64,000 bases of DNA from Barnesiella propionica. GTDB taxonomy: Bacteria; Bacteroidota; Bacteroidia; Bacteroidales; Barnesiellaceae. Numbering within the stretch: position 1 is the first letter of the stretch; every line of letters starts with the position of its first letter. This document shows, piece after piece, positions 35,974 to 44,831 of this stretch. The stretch lies in NCBI RefSeq assembly GCF_025567045.1, contig NZ_JAOQJK010000009.1, positions 104,166-168,165 of the forward strand. Reading direction: 5' to 3'. The notes beneath the pieces are model-generated. The model worked only from the letters and a program-made list of their open reading frames with translations, was not told the origin of the DNA and did not search any database. The translations under genes were made by a program, and so were the position numbers.

Positions 35974-37362
35974 ATGAAAAAGCACAGTAATCTCTATCTT
36001 TTTTTAATAGCCGTGATTTCGGCTATGGGCGGTTTGCTTTTTGGTTACGACTGGGTCGTAATCGGTGGAGCTAAGCCCTTTTATGAACAATATTTTGATA
36101 TTGCGGGAAATCCGGCTTTGCAGGGTTGGGCGATGAGTAGCGCGCTTATCGGATGTCTGGTAGGTGCTTTGATCGCAGGTAAGTTTAGCGACCGGTTCGG
36201 ACGCAAGCCTATATTGATACTGGCTGCTGCCCTTTTCACATTGACATCTCTCGGTACGGGAGCAGCCAATAGTTTCGCATTGTTTAATGTATTCAGGCTT
36301 ATCGGAGGTTTTGCCATAGGTATCGCATCCAGTCTTTCTCCCATGTATATTGCCGAGATAGCTCCGGCAAAAATACGGGGCCGGTTTGTTTCAATTAATC
36401 AGCTGACTGTGGTGCTGGGCATACTGGCGTCGCAAGTCGTGAACTGGCTTATAGCGGAGCCTGTTGCTGCAGATGCGACAGCCGAGATGATACGTACGTC
36501 CTGGAACGGGCAATGGGGTTGGCGCTGGATGTTCTGGGCGATGATGGTTCCTGCCGTTCTGTTTTTTATTTTCAGTTTTATATTACCCGAAAGTCCGCGT
36601 TGGCTGGCTTCTAATAATAAAATAGAAGCAGCGCGTAAGGTATTCGCCCGTATAGGAGGAAGTGCTTATGCCGAAGAACAACTGGCCGAAATAGAAGAAA
36701 GCAAAGGACAAGAAAAAAGTCATCAGGGCGGTTTCCGGCAACTACTGCATCCGTCACTGCGAAAGGTACTCATTATAGGAGTCGTACTGGCTGTTTTCCA
36801 GCAATGGTGCGGAATTAATGTAATATTTAATTATGCACAGGAAATATTTATGGAAGCCGGTTATGGCGTTTCGGACGTTTTAATGAACATTGTCGTGACA
36901 GGTATCACCAATGTTATTTTTACAGTCATTGCAATGTTCGTTGTCGATAAGTGGGGACGTAAGGCTTTGCTGAAAATAGGAGCATTCGGGCTTACACTTA
37001 TTTATGCTTTGATGGGTAGCGCGTATTTCTTCCACGTTTCGGGGCTGCCGTTACTTATCGTGGTTGTTATGGCAATAGCCTGTTATGCAATGACCCTGGC
37101 TCCTGTTATGTGGGTAGTAGTTTCCGAAATATATCCCAACCGTGTAAGAGGGGTGGCGATGTCTGTTGCGACCTTCGCTTTATGGACGGCCTGCTTCCTG
37201 CTTACATATACTTTCCCTTTGCTCAATACGGGATTGGGTGCCGCCGGTACCTTCTGGCTTTATGGAGGTATCTGTCTGTTAGGAGGTATCTTTGTTTGTG
37301 TCCGGGTGCCTGAGACGAAAGGAAAAAGTTTGGAAGAACTGGAAAAAGAACTCGTAAAATAA
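35974..37362 (+). CDS. MFS sugar:proton symporter (sugar porter family)
   Basis: An inner-membrane monosaccharide importer (462 aa, 12 hydrophobic segments). Sugar porter signatures are all present: GGLLFGYDWVVIGGA in helix 1, GKFSDRFGRKP between helices 2 and 3, PESPRWL before the central loop, FQQWCGINVIFNYAQ in helix 7 and PETKGKSLEELE at the C-terminus. It resembles XylE/GalP-type carriers. As first gene of the second operon it would import the monosaccharide released by the linked enzymes. The sugar (galactose, mannose or another) is not resolved. Confidence 0.92.
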   Translation: MKKHSNLYLFLIAVISAMGGLLFGYDWVVIGGAKPFYEQYFDIAGNPALQGWAMSSALIGCLVGALIAGKFSDRFGRKPILILAAALFTLTSLGTGAANSFALFNVFRLIGGFAIGIASSLSPMYIAEIAPAKIRGRFVSINQLTVVLGILASQVVNWLIAEPVAADATAEMIRTSWNGQWGWRWMFWAMMVPAVLFFIFSFILPESPRWLASNNKIEAARKVFARIGGSAYAEEQLAEIEESKGQEKSHQGGFRQLLHPSLRKVLIIGVVLAVFQQWCGINVIFNYAQEIFMEAGYGVSDVLMNIVVTGITNVIFTVIAMFVVDKWGRKALLKIGAFGLTLIYALMGSAYFFHVSGLPLLIVVVMAIACYAMTLAPVMWVVVSEIYPNRVRGVAMSVATFALWTACFLLTYTFPLLNTGLGAAGTFWLYGGICLLGGIFVCVRVPETKGKSLEELEKELVK

Positions 37363-37381
37363 AATTTTAAAATATATAATA

Positions 37382-40300
37382 ATGGAAAAAATAACGGAAT
37401 ATCTGATCCGTAGCACGGTCAGTACGAGCGAGGTACGTGCATGGGAAGAGGACATTATGCTGCCTACCTATGAAATAGGAGAGGAAGAAAAGAATCCAAT
37501 ATTTTTGGAAAAGCGTGTATATCAGGGGAGTAGCGGTTCTGTATACCCTTATCCTGTAGTAGAGAAAATCTCCGATGAGAAAAAAGATAAAAAGTATCAT
37601 GCCGTATTTATTGAAAATGAATATATTAAGGTAATGATCCTGCCCGAATTGGGTGGACGTGTACACATGGCTTATGATAAAGTAAAGAAACGTCATTTCG
37701 TTTATTATAATCAGGTGGTAAAGCCGGCATTGGTAGGACTTACGGGACCTTGGATTTCCGGAGGTATCGAGTTTAACTGGCCGCAGCATCACCGTCCGTC
37801 CACTTTTCTTCCTACCGATTTTTCGATAGAAGAACATGAAGACGGCAGTAAGACTATCTGGTGTAGTGAAGTGGAACGTATGTTCCGTACCAAGGGCATG
37901 CAGGGATTCCGCTTGTATCCCGGAAAAGCCTATATAGAGATAAATGTAAAAGTTTATAACCGTACTTCATTCCCCCAGACTTTCTTGTGGTGGGCCAATC
38001 CTGCTGTTGTCGTGAACGAACACTATCACTCGGTGTTCCCGCCCGATGTAAATGCCGTGTTCGATCATGGCAAACGGGATGTTTCCAGTTTCCCTATAGC
38101 TACGGGAATATATTATAAACAGGATTATTCGGCAGGAGTCGATATTTCGAAATATAAAAATATTCCGGTTCCTACTTCCTATATGGCTATCAAGTCTAAA
38201 TTTGATTTTGTAGGAGGATATGAGAATGATGTTAACGGCGGACTTCTTCATGTCGCTAATCATCACGTTTCACCGGGTAAAAAACAATGGACCTGGGGTA
38301 ACGGAGATTTCGGTATTGCCTGGGATCGTAACCTTACAGACGAAGACGGGCCCTACATCGAGCTGATGACCGGTGTTTATACCGACAATCAGCCGGATTT
38401 TACTTGGTTACAGCCGTACGAAGAAAAATCATGGGTACAATATTTTATGCCTTATAGTGAAGTCGGTTATGTAAAGAATGCGACGAAAGATGCTATTCTC
38501 AACCTCGATGTAAAGGATGGTGAAGCTACCGTTATTTTATATACGACAGGTATTTATCCGGGGGTAAGAATAACGCTTAAAGATAAAAAAGGAAAGCTGC
38601 TGCTGGATAAAGAGACATGTATGTCTCCGGCCGAACCGTTTAAGACATCGGTAAAGGTAGGAGGTGTTGCACCGGAGGACCTGATTGCCGAAGTTCGTGA
38701 TAAAGACGGTAAAGTCATGGTATCTTACCAGGCGGATAAACCTGAAATCAAACCGGTTCCCGATCCCGCGAAAGCTGCAAAAGATCCTAAGGATATCTCA
38801 TCGATAGAACAGCTTTATCTCACGGGTCTGCATTTGGAACAATACCGGCATGCCACATATAATCCGTTGGATTATTATCAGGAAGCCTTACGCCGTGAAC
38901 CGGGCGATGTCCGTTGTAACAATGCTATGGGATTATGGTTGATGAGAAAGGGCCGGTTTGCCGATGCAGAACCATATTTCAGAACCGCTATTGCCACATT
39001 GACGGAACGGAACCCTAATCCTTACGACGGAGAACCTTATTATAATCTGGGTTGGAGTTGCAAAATGCAGGGAAAGAACGACGAAGCTTATGAAGCGTTC
39101 TTTAAATCGGCTTGGAATGCGGCCTGGCAGGATCCTGCTTATTTCTCGGTAGCCCAAATAGATACGTTGCGGGGAAAATATACAGAAGCCCTGGACGCCA
39201 TTGAACGTTCTTTGGTACGTAACTGGCATAATCATAAAGCACGTCAGTTGAAGTGTTCTGTTCTACGGAAATTGGGACGAACCGAAGAAGCGGTTTCCTG
39301 GGCAGACGATTCTCTGAAAATAGACCGTTTCAATATGGGATGTCGTTTCGAGAAATATTTGCTTACCCGTGATGAGAACGTGCTGGCTGAGATGAAATCA
39401 TTGATGCGAGGCTGGTCTCACGGTTATATGGAATACGCACTTGATTTTGCAGGTGCAGGATTATATGATGAAGCTATAGAACTGTTGCAGGCTTATTTGT
39501 CCGGTGCTCATGATGTATATCCTATGATATATTGCGCTTTAGGATATTACTATTCTTTGAAAGGGGATAAAGAAAATTCCTTGAAATATTATAAGAAACT
39601 GGAAGAGGCCAATCCCGACCGTTGTTTCCCTAACCGTATCGAAGAGGTGAGCATGTTGCAGGATGCGATCAATAATAATCCCCAAGGGGCTAAGGCTAAT
39701 TATTATCTGGGTAATTTCTGGTATGCTATGCGTCAATATGACAATGCTATTGCCTGCTGGGAAGAGTCGGTAAAACTCGATGATAAATATCCTACTGTAT
39801 GGCGAAACTTGTCTTTGGCTTACTATAATAAGCTGAATGATAAATCGCTTGCTTTGAAAGCGATTGAAAAAGCTTTTGCTTTGGATGAAACCGACGCACG
39901 TATATTGATGGAACTCGACCAGCTTTATAAGAAACTGGGACGTGACCATGCCGGACGTTTGGCCTTACTGGAAAAATATATTGATTTGACCGATTCGCGG
40001 GATGACCTGTCTATAGAACGTATTACTCTTTATAATCAACTGGGACGTTATGAAGAAGCCCGTAAGCTGATAGCTGCCCGTAAGTTCCATCCCTGGGAGG
40101 GCGGTGAAGGAAAAATCACCGGACAATATGTACTTTGCCGGATTGAATTGGCTAAAATAGCGATTAAAGAAGGACGTTTTGCAGATGCATTATCTTTGCT
40201 GAAAGAAACGGAATCATATCCTCATAATTTGGGAGAAGGTAAATTGGCCGGAGCGGAAGAGAATGATATACATTATTATATGGGTGTAGCCTATCGCGGA

Positions 40301-40723
40301 CTGGGACAAGAAAAAGATGCAGTGGAATGCTTTAAGAAGGCGACCGAAGGATCGGCCGAAGCTAAACAGGCGTTTTTCTATAATGACCAGCAGCCCGATA
40401 AGATATTCTACCAGGGATTGGCATGGCGTGCATTGGGATGTGAAGATAGAGCCCGCAGCCGTTTCAATAACCTGATTAAAAATGGAGAGAAACATTTGTT
40501 TGATAAGTGCCGGATAGATTATTTCGCCGTGTCGTTACCCGACCTTGCTATTTGGGATGATGATTTGAACAAAAGGAATAAGATTTATTGCAATTATGTG
40601 ATGGGATTGGGATTCCTTGGTTTGAACGATCTGACAAAAGCAACTGAATTCTTAAGAGAGGTTAAGAACCTGGATGTGAACCATCAGGGAGGACAAATTC
40701 ATTTAAATCTTTGTGAACTATGA
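37382..40723 (+). CDS. DUF5107 plus TPR-repeat protein
   Basis: A large cytoplasmic protein (1113 aa, no signal peptide). Residues about 1-340 form the DUF5107 domain (LPELGGRVHMAYDK, GPWISGGIEFNWPQHHRPST, WWANPAVVVNEHYHSVFP), which has a galactose-mutarotase-like fold in my recollection. From about 490 to the end are repeated TPR-type helices (EPYYNLGWSCKMQGKNDEAYEAF, ANYYLGNFWYAMRQYDNAIA). It lies 19 bp after the transporter and overlaps the GH97 gene by 4 bp. Function is unknown. The pairing with a sugar importer suggests an enzyme or sensor acting on an imported sugar. Confidence 0.82.
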   Translation: MEKITEYLIRSTVSTSEVRAWEEDIMLPTYEIGEEEKNPIFLEKRVYQGSSGSVYPYPVVEKISDEKKDKKYHAVFIENEYIKVMILPELGGRVHMAYDKVKKRHFVYYNQVVKPALVGLTGPWISGGIEFNWPQHHRPSTFLPTDFSIEEHEDGSKTIWCSEVERMFRTKGMQGFRLYPGKAYIEINVKVYNRTSFPQTFLWWANPAVVVNEHYHSVFPPDVNAVFDHGKRDVSSFPIATGIYYKQDYSAGVDISKYKNIPVPTSYMAIKSKFDFVGGYENDVNGGLLHVANHHVSPGKKQWTWGNGDFGIAWDRNLTDEDGPYIELMTGVYTDNQPDFTWLQPYEEKSWVQYFMPYSEVGYVKNATKDAILNLDVKDGEATVILYTTGIYPGVRITLKDKKGKLLLDKETCMSPAEPFKTSVKVGGVAPEDLIAEVRDKDGKVMVSYQADKPEIKPVPDPAKAAKDPKDISSIEQLYLTGLHLEQYRHATYNPLDYYQEALRREPGDVRCNNAMGLWLMRKGRFADAEPYFRTAIATLTERNPNPYDGEPYYNLGWSCKMQGKNDEAYEAFFKSAWNAAWQDPAYFSVAQIDTLRGKYTEALDAIERSLVRNWHNHKARQLKCSVLRKLGRTEEAVSWADDSLKIDRFNMGCRFEKYLLTRDENVLAEMKSLMRGWSHGYMEYALDFAGAGLYDEAIELLQAYLSGAHDVYPMIYCALGYYYSLKGDKENSLKYYKKLEEANPDRCFPNRIEEVSMLQDAINNNPQGAKANYYLGNFWYAMRQYDNAIACWEESVKLDDKYPTVWRNLSLAYYNKLNDKSLALKAIEKAFALDETDARILMELDQLYKKLGRDHAGRLALLEKYIDLTDSRDDLSIERITLYNQLGRYEEARKLIAARKFHPWEGGEGKITGQYVLCRIELAKIAIKEGRFADALSLLKETESYPHNLGEGKLAGAEENDIHYYMGVAYRGLGQEKDAVECFKKATEGSAEAKQAFFYNDQQPDKIFYQGLAWRALGCEDRARSRFNNLIKNGEKHLFDKCRIDYFAVSLPDLAIWDDDLNKRNKIYCNYVMGLGFLGLNDLTKATEFLREVKNLDVNHQGGQIHLNLCEL

Positions 40724-42732
40724 AAAAGTCGGGAATGCCGGTGGTATGTTTATGGGTTGTAGCTGTTCTTTCAGGCTTGGTAATGCCGGGCCTGGAAGCG
40801 GCGAATACCTATAGATTGTATTCGCCAGATCGGAAACTGGAACTAACGGTAACATTGGGTACCGATGTAAAATACCAGTTAAAGTACAGTAAGAAACAAA
40901 TAGTAGAACCGTCGGAAATAGGAATGAGCCTTGCGGATGGTTCGCAATGGGGTATAAATCCCGTAGTAATAGGTGAATCCGAAAGAACGGTTGATGAAAA
41001 AGTCTTTCCGGTTTGTGGCAAATTTTCCTCTGTCCGGGATAATTTTAGAGAACTCAAATTACAGATGAAAGACGGATATAGTCTTTATTTCCGTATATAT
41101 AATGAAGGCATGGCTTATCGTTTCGAAGGAAACAGACTGGTCTCCGATTCTGTAACGGTATTGAATGAAACCGCCACGTTTCGTTTGGCAAATGACCCCG
41201 GTGTGATATTGGGTGAAACACAGAATTTTACCGCATGGGAATTAAGCAATGTGGTGTATAATTCTGTTTCGGAAATCAAACAGGATACCTATGGTATTAC
41301 TCCTACGGTATTTAGTGATAAAAAGCAGGGATTAACGGTGGTTGTCGCCGAGTCCGACCTGAATGACTATCCCGGTATGTATCTTCGTAAAGATAACGGG
41401 ATTATGAACGGTTTCTGGGCTAAATCCCCTAAAGAGATCGTAATGGGCAGCTGGGGAAATTTCGTAACGGTGGTAAAGGACCGTTATGATTATCTGGCCC
41501 GTACCGCAGGGAATAACCAGTATCCCTGGCGGGTAGTGATCGTAACGGACGATGACAGGGAATTGCTGACAAATGAAATGATATATTTGTTAGCGAAACC
41601 TAATCAGCTGGCCGATACATCCTGGATTCGTCCGGGTAAAGCGACATGGGAATGGTGGCATTGTGCGATTTTGGAAAATGCACCGTTTGAATCGGGACAT
41701 AAAAAACTTTCCACCCGGTTGTATAAATACTATATTGATTTTGCTGCGGAAAACAAACTGGAATATTTATTGATAGATGCGGGATGGTCCAATTTGTTCC
41801 GGCCGAATGAGCTGAACCCGAATGTAGATGTAAAAGAGATTATACGTTACGGAAAAGAAAAGAATGTAGGAGTATGGTTGTGGACGGTGGCTTCTACTTT
41901 GATACATCATCCTCATAAATATCTCGATTCAATAAGCGAATGGGGAGCTGCAGGTGTAAAAATAGACTTTTTCGACCGGGATGATAATTTAATAATCAGG
42001 GAATATGAAAACCTGGCGAAAGCGTGTGCGGATCGCAAACTTTTGGTGGATTTTCACGGTTGCAGCAAGCCTACCGGTTTACATCGTGCTTATCCGAATA
42101 TATTAAATTATGAGGCTACACGGTGTGCCGAATGCCATAAGTGGGATACATCCTCCAATCCCGATTATCGCATGCAGTTTATTTTCGGCCGTATGTTGGC
42201 CGGTGGTTTGGATTATACACCGGGTGCGATGAGGAATGCGACCCGCGAGAATTTTAAACCGATAGATCCGGGATTGCCGTTCGGTTTGGGAACCCGTTGT
42301 CAGGAATTAGCAATGTATGTCGTATTTGACAGCCAGTTTACGATGTTGAGCGATTCACCCGATGAATATCGTAAATATCCCGATATCCTGAAATATTTGT
42401 CGGCTGTACCCGTTTCTTTTGATGATACCCGGGCTTTGTCTGCCAAAGTGGGAGAATATGCCTTGATGGCGAAAAGAAAAGGAGCTGATTGGTATGTGGG
42501 CGGAATGACGAACTGGACTTCCCGGGATATGACAGTCGATTTTTCATTCTTACCTCAGGGGCAGCAGTATGTGGCCGAAATCTATAAAGATGGAAAAGAT
42601 GCCGGTACGAATGCCAATTCTTATGTATATGAAACTCTTACGGTAGATTCCGGAACAAAGATGAATGTCTGGCTGGCTCCCGGAGGAGGAATAGCTATGC
42701 GCCTTAGTCCTGCTTCTCGGTCAGGAAAATAA
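40720..42732 (+). CDS. GH97 glycosidase, retaining type (probable alpha-galactosidase)
   Basis: Releases alpha-linked sugar from non-reducing ends (670 aa). A signal peptide ends PGLEAAN. The N-terminal sandwich is followed by a barrel with TWEWWHC, YLLIDAGWS, VWLWTVAST and GVKIDFFDRDD. The Asp at residue 416 matches the nucleophile position of retaining GH97 alpha-galactosidases, whereas inverting alpha-glucosidases of the family use two glutamates instead. DFHGCSKPTGLHRAYPN is the usual following motif. The start codon overlaps the previous stop (ATGA). Calcium-binding glutamates are expected, but I did not map them. The galactosidase call rests mainly on the Asp. Confidence 0.9.
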   Translation: MKKSGMPVVCLWVVAVLSGLVMPGLEAANTYRLYSPDRKLELTVTLGTDVKYQLKYSKKQIVEPSEIGMSLADGSQWGINPVVIGESERTVDEKVFPVCGKFSSVRDNFRELKLQMKDGYSLYFRIYNEGMAYRFEGNRLVSDSVTVLNETATFRLANDPGVILGETQNFTAWELSNVVYNSVSEIKQDTYGITPTVFSDKKQGLTVVVAESDLNDYPGMYLRKDNGIMNGFWAKSPKEIVMGSWGNFVTVVKDRYDYLARTAGNNQYPWRVVIVTDDDRELLTNEMIYLLAKPNQLADTSWIRPGKATWEWWHCAILENAPFESGHKKLSTRLYKYYIDFAAENKLEYLLIDAGWSNLFRPNELNPNVDVKEIIRYGKEKNVGVWLWTVASTLIHHPHKYLDSISEWGAAGVKIDFFDRDDNLIIREYENLAKACADRKLLVDFHGCSKPTGLHRAYPNILNYEATRCAECHKWDTSSNPDYRMQFIFGRMLAGGLDYTPGAMRNATRENFKPIDPGLPFGLGTRCQELAMYVVFDSQFTMLSDSPDEYRKYPDILKYLSAVPVSFDDTRALSAKVGEYALMAKRKGADWYVGGMTNWTSRDMTVDFSFLPQGQQYVAEIYKDGKDAGTNANSYVYETLTVDSGTKMNVWLAPGGGIAMRLSPASRSGK

Positions 42733-42744
42733 TATGTATGATAG

Positions 42745-42786
42745 AACGGGATCGTCATTGGAGGACGATCTCGTTTTGTTTTTTAA
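42745..42786 (+). terminator. Strong intrinsic terminator inside the second PUL operon
   Basis: aacgggatcgtc (42745-42756) pairs with gacgatctcgtt (42764-42775), 12 bp with one G-U pair, followed by ttgtttttt. It separates GH97 from the esterase, so the last three genes may be expressed at a lower level or from their own promoter. Confidence 0.72.
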
Positions 42787-42809
42787 TAGGAGATACCTGA
42801 AAGACTTTA

Positions 42810-44822
42810 ATGGAATATATTATGAGTAGAATAACCTTAAATGCATTGCGTAAAATAACGTTTTCTGCTATTATGCTGGCAGGAAGTATGATGTTGTTTG
42901 CAAGACCCGTGCTTCCGGTACTTTTTTCCGATAATATGATTTTGCAGCAAAGGACGGAAGCTCCTGTCTGGGGAAGTGCTATTCCGGGAAAGAATGTGAG
43001 AATATGGACCTCCTGGAACGGTAATGAAAAAATTGTGAGGTGTGGTGACGATGGGAAATGGAAAACAACAATAGAGACACCGGCGGCCGGGGGGCCTTAC
43101 CGGATAACCGTTTCGGACGGGAAAAAACTTGAATTGAAAAATGTAATGGTAGGGGAAGTTTGGATATGTTCCGGCCAGTCCAACATGGAAATGCCCCTGG
43201 CTGGTTGGGGGAAGGTTCAGAATTTTGAAAAAGAGATCGCTTCTGCTGGTTATCCTGCTATACGTTTGTTGCAAATTAAGAAAACGACGGCTCCGGGACC
43301 TTCGTCCGAAGTGTACGCGACTTCGGGTGGCTGGAATGAATGTTCACCGGAGACAGTCGGTAATTTTTCGGCAGTCGCTTATTTTTATGCGCGGGAATTA
43401 CACCGCCGGTTGAATGTTCCGGTCGGTGTAATAGATGTTACATGGGGCGGTACGCCTGCTGAAGCATGGATAAGCGGTGATGCATTGGAATATTTGCCGG
43501 AATATAAGAAGAGTATCGAACGGGCTCGTCAGGCCGCTGAAAATCCGTCAGAAGCAGAACGAGCTTATAACCGGGAGATGAGCGATTGGAACGATCGGAT
43601 TATGTCTTTAGATAAAGGTTATGCCGGAACCGATCCGGTATGGGCTGCATCAGGTAATTTGTCCGGACAGTGGAAAACTATGAATATTCCGGCATTCATG
43701 GAAAAAACATTGGGTGATGATTTTGACGGGATAGTATGGTTCCGTAAGGATGTGGAAATTCCCCGTGAATGGTTGGGGAAGGACATGAAGCTCGAACTGG
43801 GACCGATCGATGATGAAGATATATGTTTCTTTAACGGAGTAGAGATAGGACGGACATCCGGCTATAATGTAGAACGGCACTATACGGTTCCGGCCCGTTT
43901 ATTGCGAAAAGGAAAGAATGTGCTTGCCGTTAGGGTTTGCGATACGGGAGGGGAAGGTGGTATTTACGGACAGCCTGAACAATTATATATTTCGAATGGG
44001 AGCGAACGTATATCGCTTGCCGGAGAATGGCAGTACGGTATAGGCCTTATCAGCCGGGAATTTCCGCCCCGTCCTGTCTCAGTCTTTTCGGGAGCCGGAT
44101 ACCCGTCTGTTTTGTATAATGCTATGTTGCATCCGCTGATCCCTTATGCTATGCAAGGGGTTATATGGTATCAGGGTGAAGCGAATGAAAACAGGGCTTG
44201 GCAGTATCGTGACCTCTTTCCGTTGCTTATACGTGACTGGAGAAATCGGTGGGGGCGTGATTTTCCGTTCTATTTCGTTCAGTTAGCCGGATTCAGAGCT
44301 CCTATAGATGAACCGGGCGAATCTGACTGGGCTGAATTGAGAGAAGCGCAATTAAAGGCATTGTCGCTGGAACATACAGGAATGGCGGTTACGATAGATA
44401 TAGGGGATGCAAGAGATATACACCCCAAGAACAAGCAGGAAGTGGGTCGCCGGCTTTCACTGATAGCCATGGCGAATACTTATGGGAAACCGGAAACTTT
44501 CTCAGGACCTCTCTATGATAAATATACCATAAGAAAAGACACGATAGAAATTTCATTTATCCATACCGGAGAGGGACTAGTCGCAAAAGACGGAGTATTG
44601 AAAGGCTTTTCTGTAGCCGGAACGGATCATCATTATTATTGGGCAGAAGCTATTATCAGGGGAGATAAAGTTTTAGTTTATTCGGATAAAGTTCCTTATC
44701 CTGTAGCAGTCCGGTATGGCTGGGCTAGTAACCCGGAATGTACTCTTTATAATAAAGCAGGGCTTCCGGCATCTCCTTTCCGCACCGATGATTGGCCGGG
44801 CGTGACTTATGGGAATAAATAA
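42810..44822 (+). CDS. Sialate O-acetylesterase-like SGNH esterase with inserted sandwich domain
   Basis: Probably removes O-acetyl groups from a glycan (670 aa). A signal peptide lies in the first 33 residues (MLAGSMMLFARP); the start may instead be the ATG four codons later. SASA motifs: nucleophile S124 in CSGQSNMEMPL, VTWGGTPAEAW, WYQGEANENRAW and the D536-x-H538 pair in DARDIHPKNK. A galactose-binding-like beta-sandwich is inserted at about 280-400 (KDVEIPREWLGKDMKLELGP), the usual architecture of Bacteroides homologues. Such enzymes in PULs often deacetylate plant xylan or mannan as well as sialic acids; no sialidase is nearby, so plant or yeast glycan acetyl groups are as likely. Confidence 0.88.
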   Translation: MEYIMSRITLNALRKITFSAIMLAGSMMLFARPVLPVLFSDNMILQQRTEAPVWGSAIPGKNVRIWTSWNGNEKIVRCGDDGKWKTTIETPAAGGPYRITVSDGKKLELKNVMVGEVWICSGQSNMEMPLAGWGKVQNFEKEIASAGYPAIRLLQIKKTTAPGPSSEVYATSGGWNECSPETVGNFSAVAYFYARELHRRLNVPVGVIDVTWGGTPAEAWISGDALEYLPEYKKSIERARQAAENPSEAERAYNREMSDWNDRIMSLDKGYAGTDPVWAASGNLSGQWKTMNIPAFMEKTLGDDFDGIVWFRKDVEIPREWLGKDMKLELGPIDDEDICFFNGVEIGRTSGYNVERHYTVPARLLRKGKNVLAVRVCDTGGEGGIYGQPEQLYISNGSERISLAGEWQYGIGLISREFPPRPVSVFSGAGYPSVLYNAMLHPLIPYAMQGVIWYQGEANENRAWQYRDLFPLLIRDWRNRWGRDFPFYFVQLAGFRAPIDEPGESDWAELREAQLKALSLEHTGMAVTIDIGDARDIHPKNKQEVGRRLSLIAMANTYGKPETFSGPLYDKYTIRKDTIEISFIHTGEGLVAKDGVLKGFSVAGTDHHYYWAEAIIRGDKVLVYSDKVPYPVAVRYGWASNPECTLYNKAGLPASPFRTDDWPGVTYGNK

Positions 44823-44831
44823 GATAACGAA

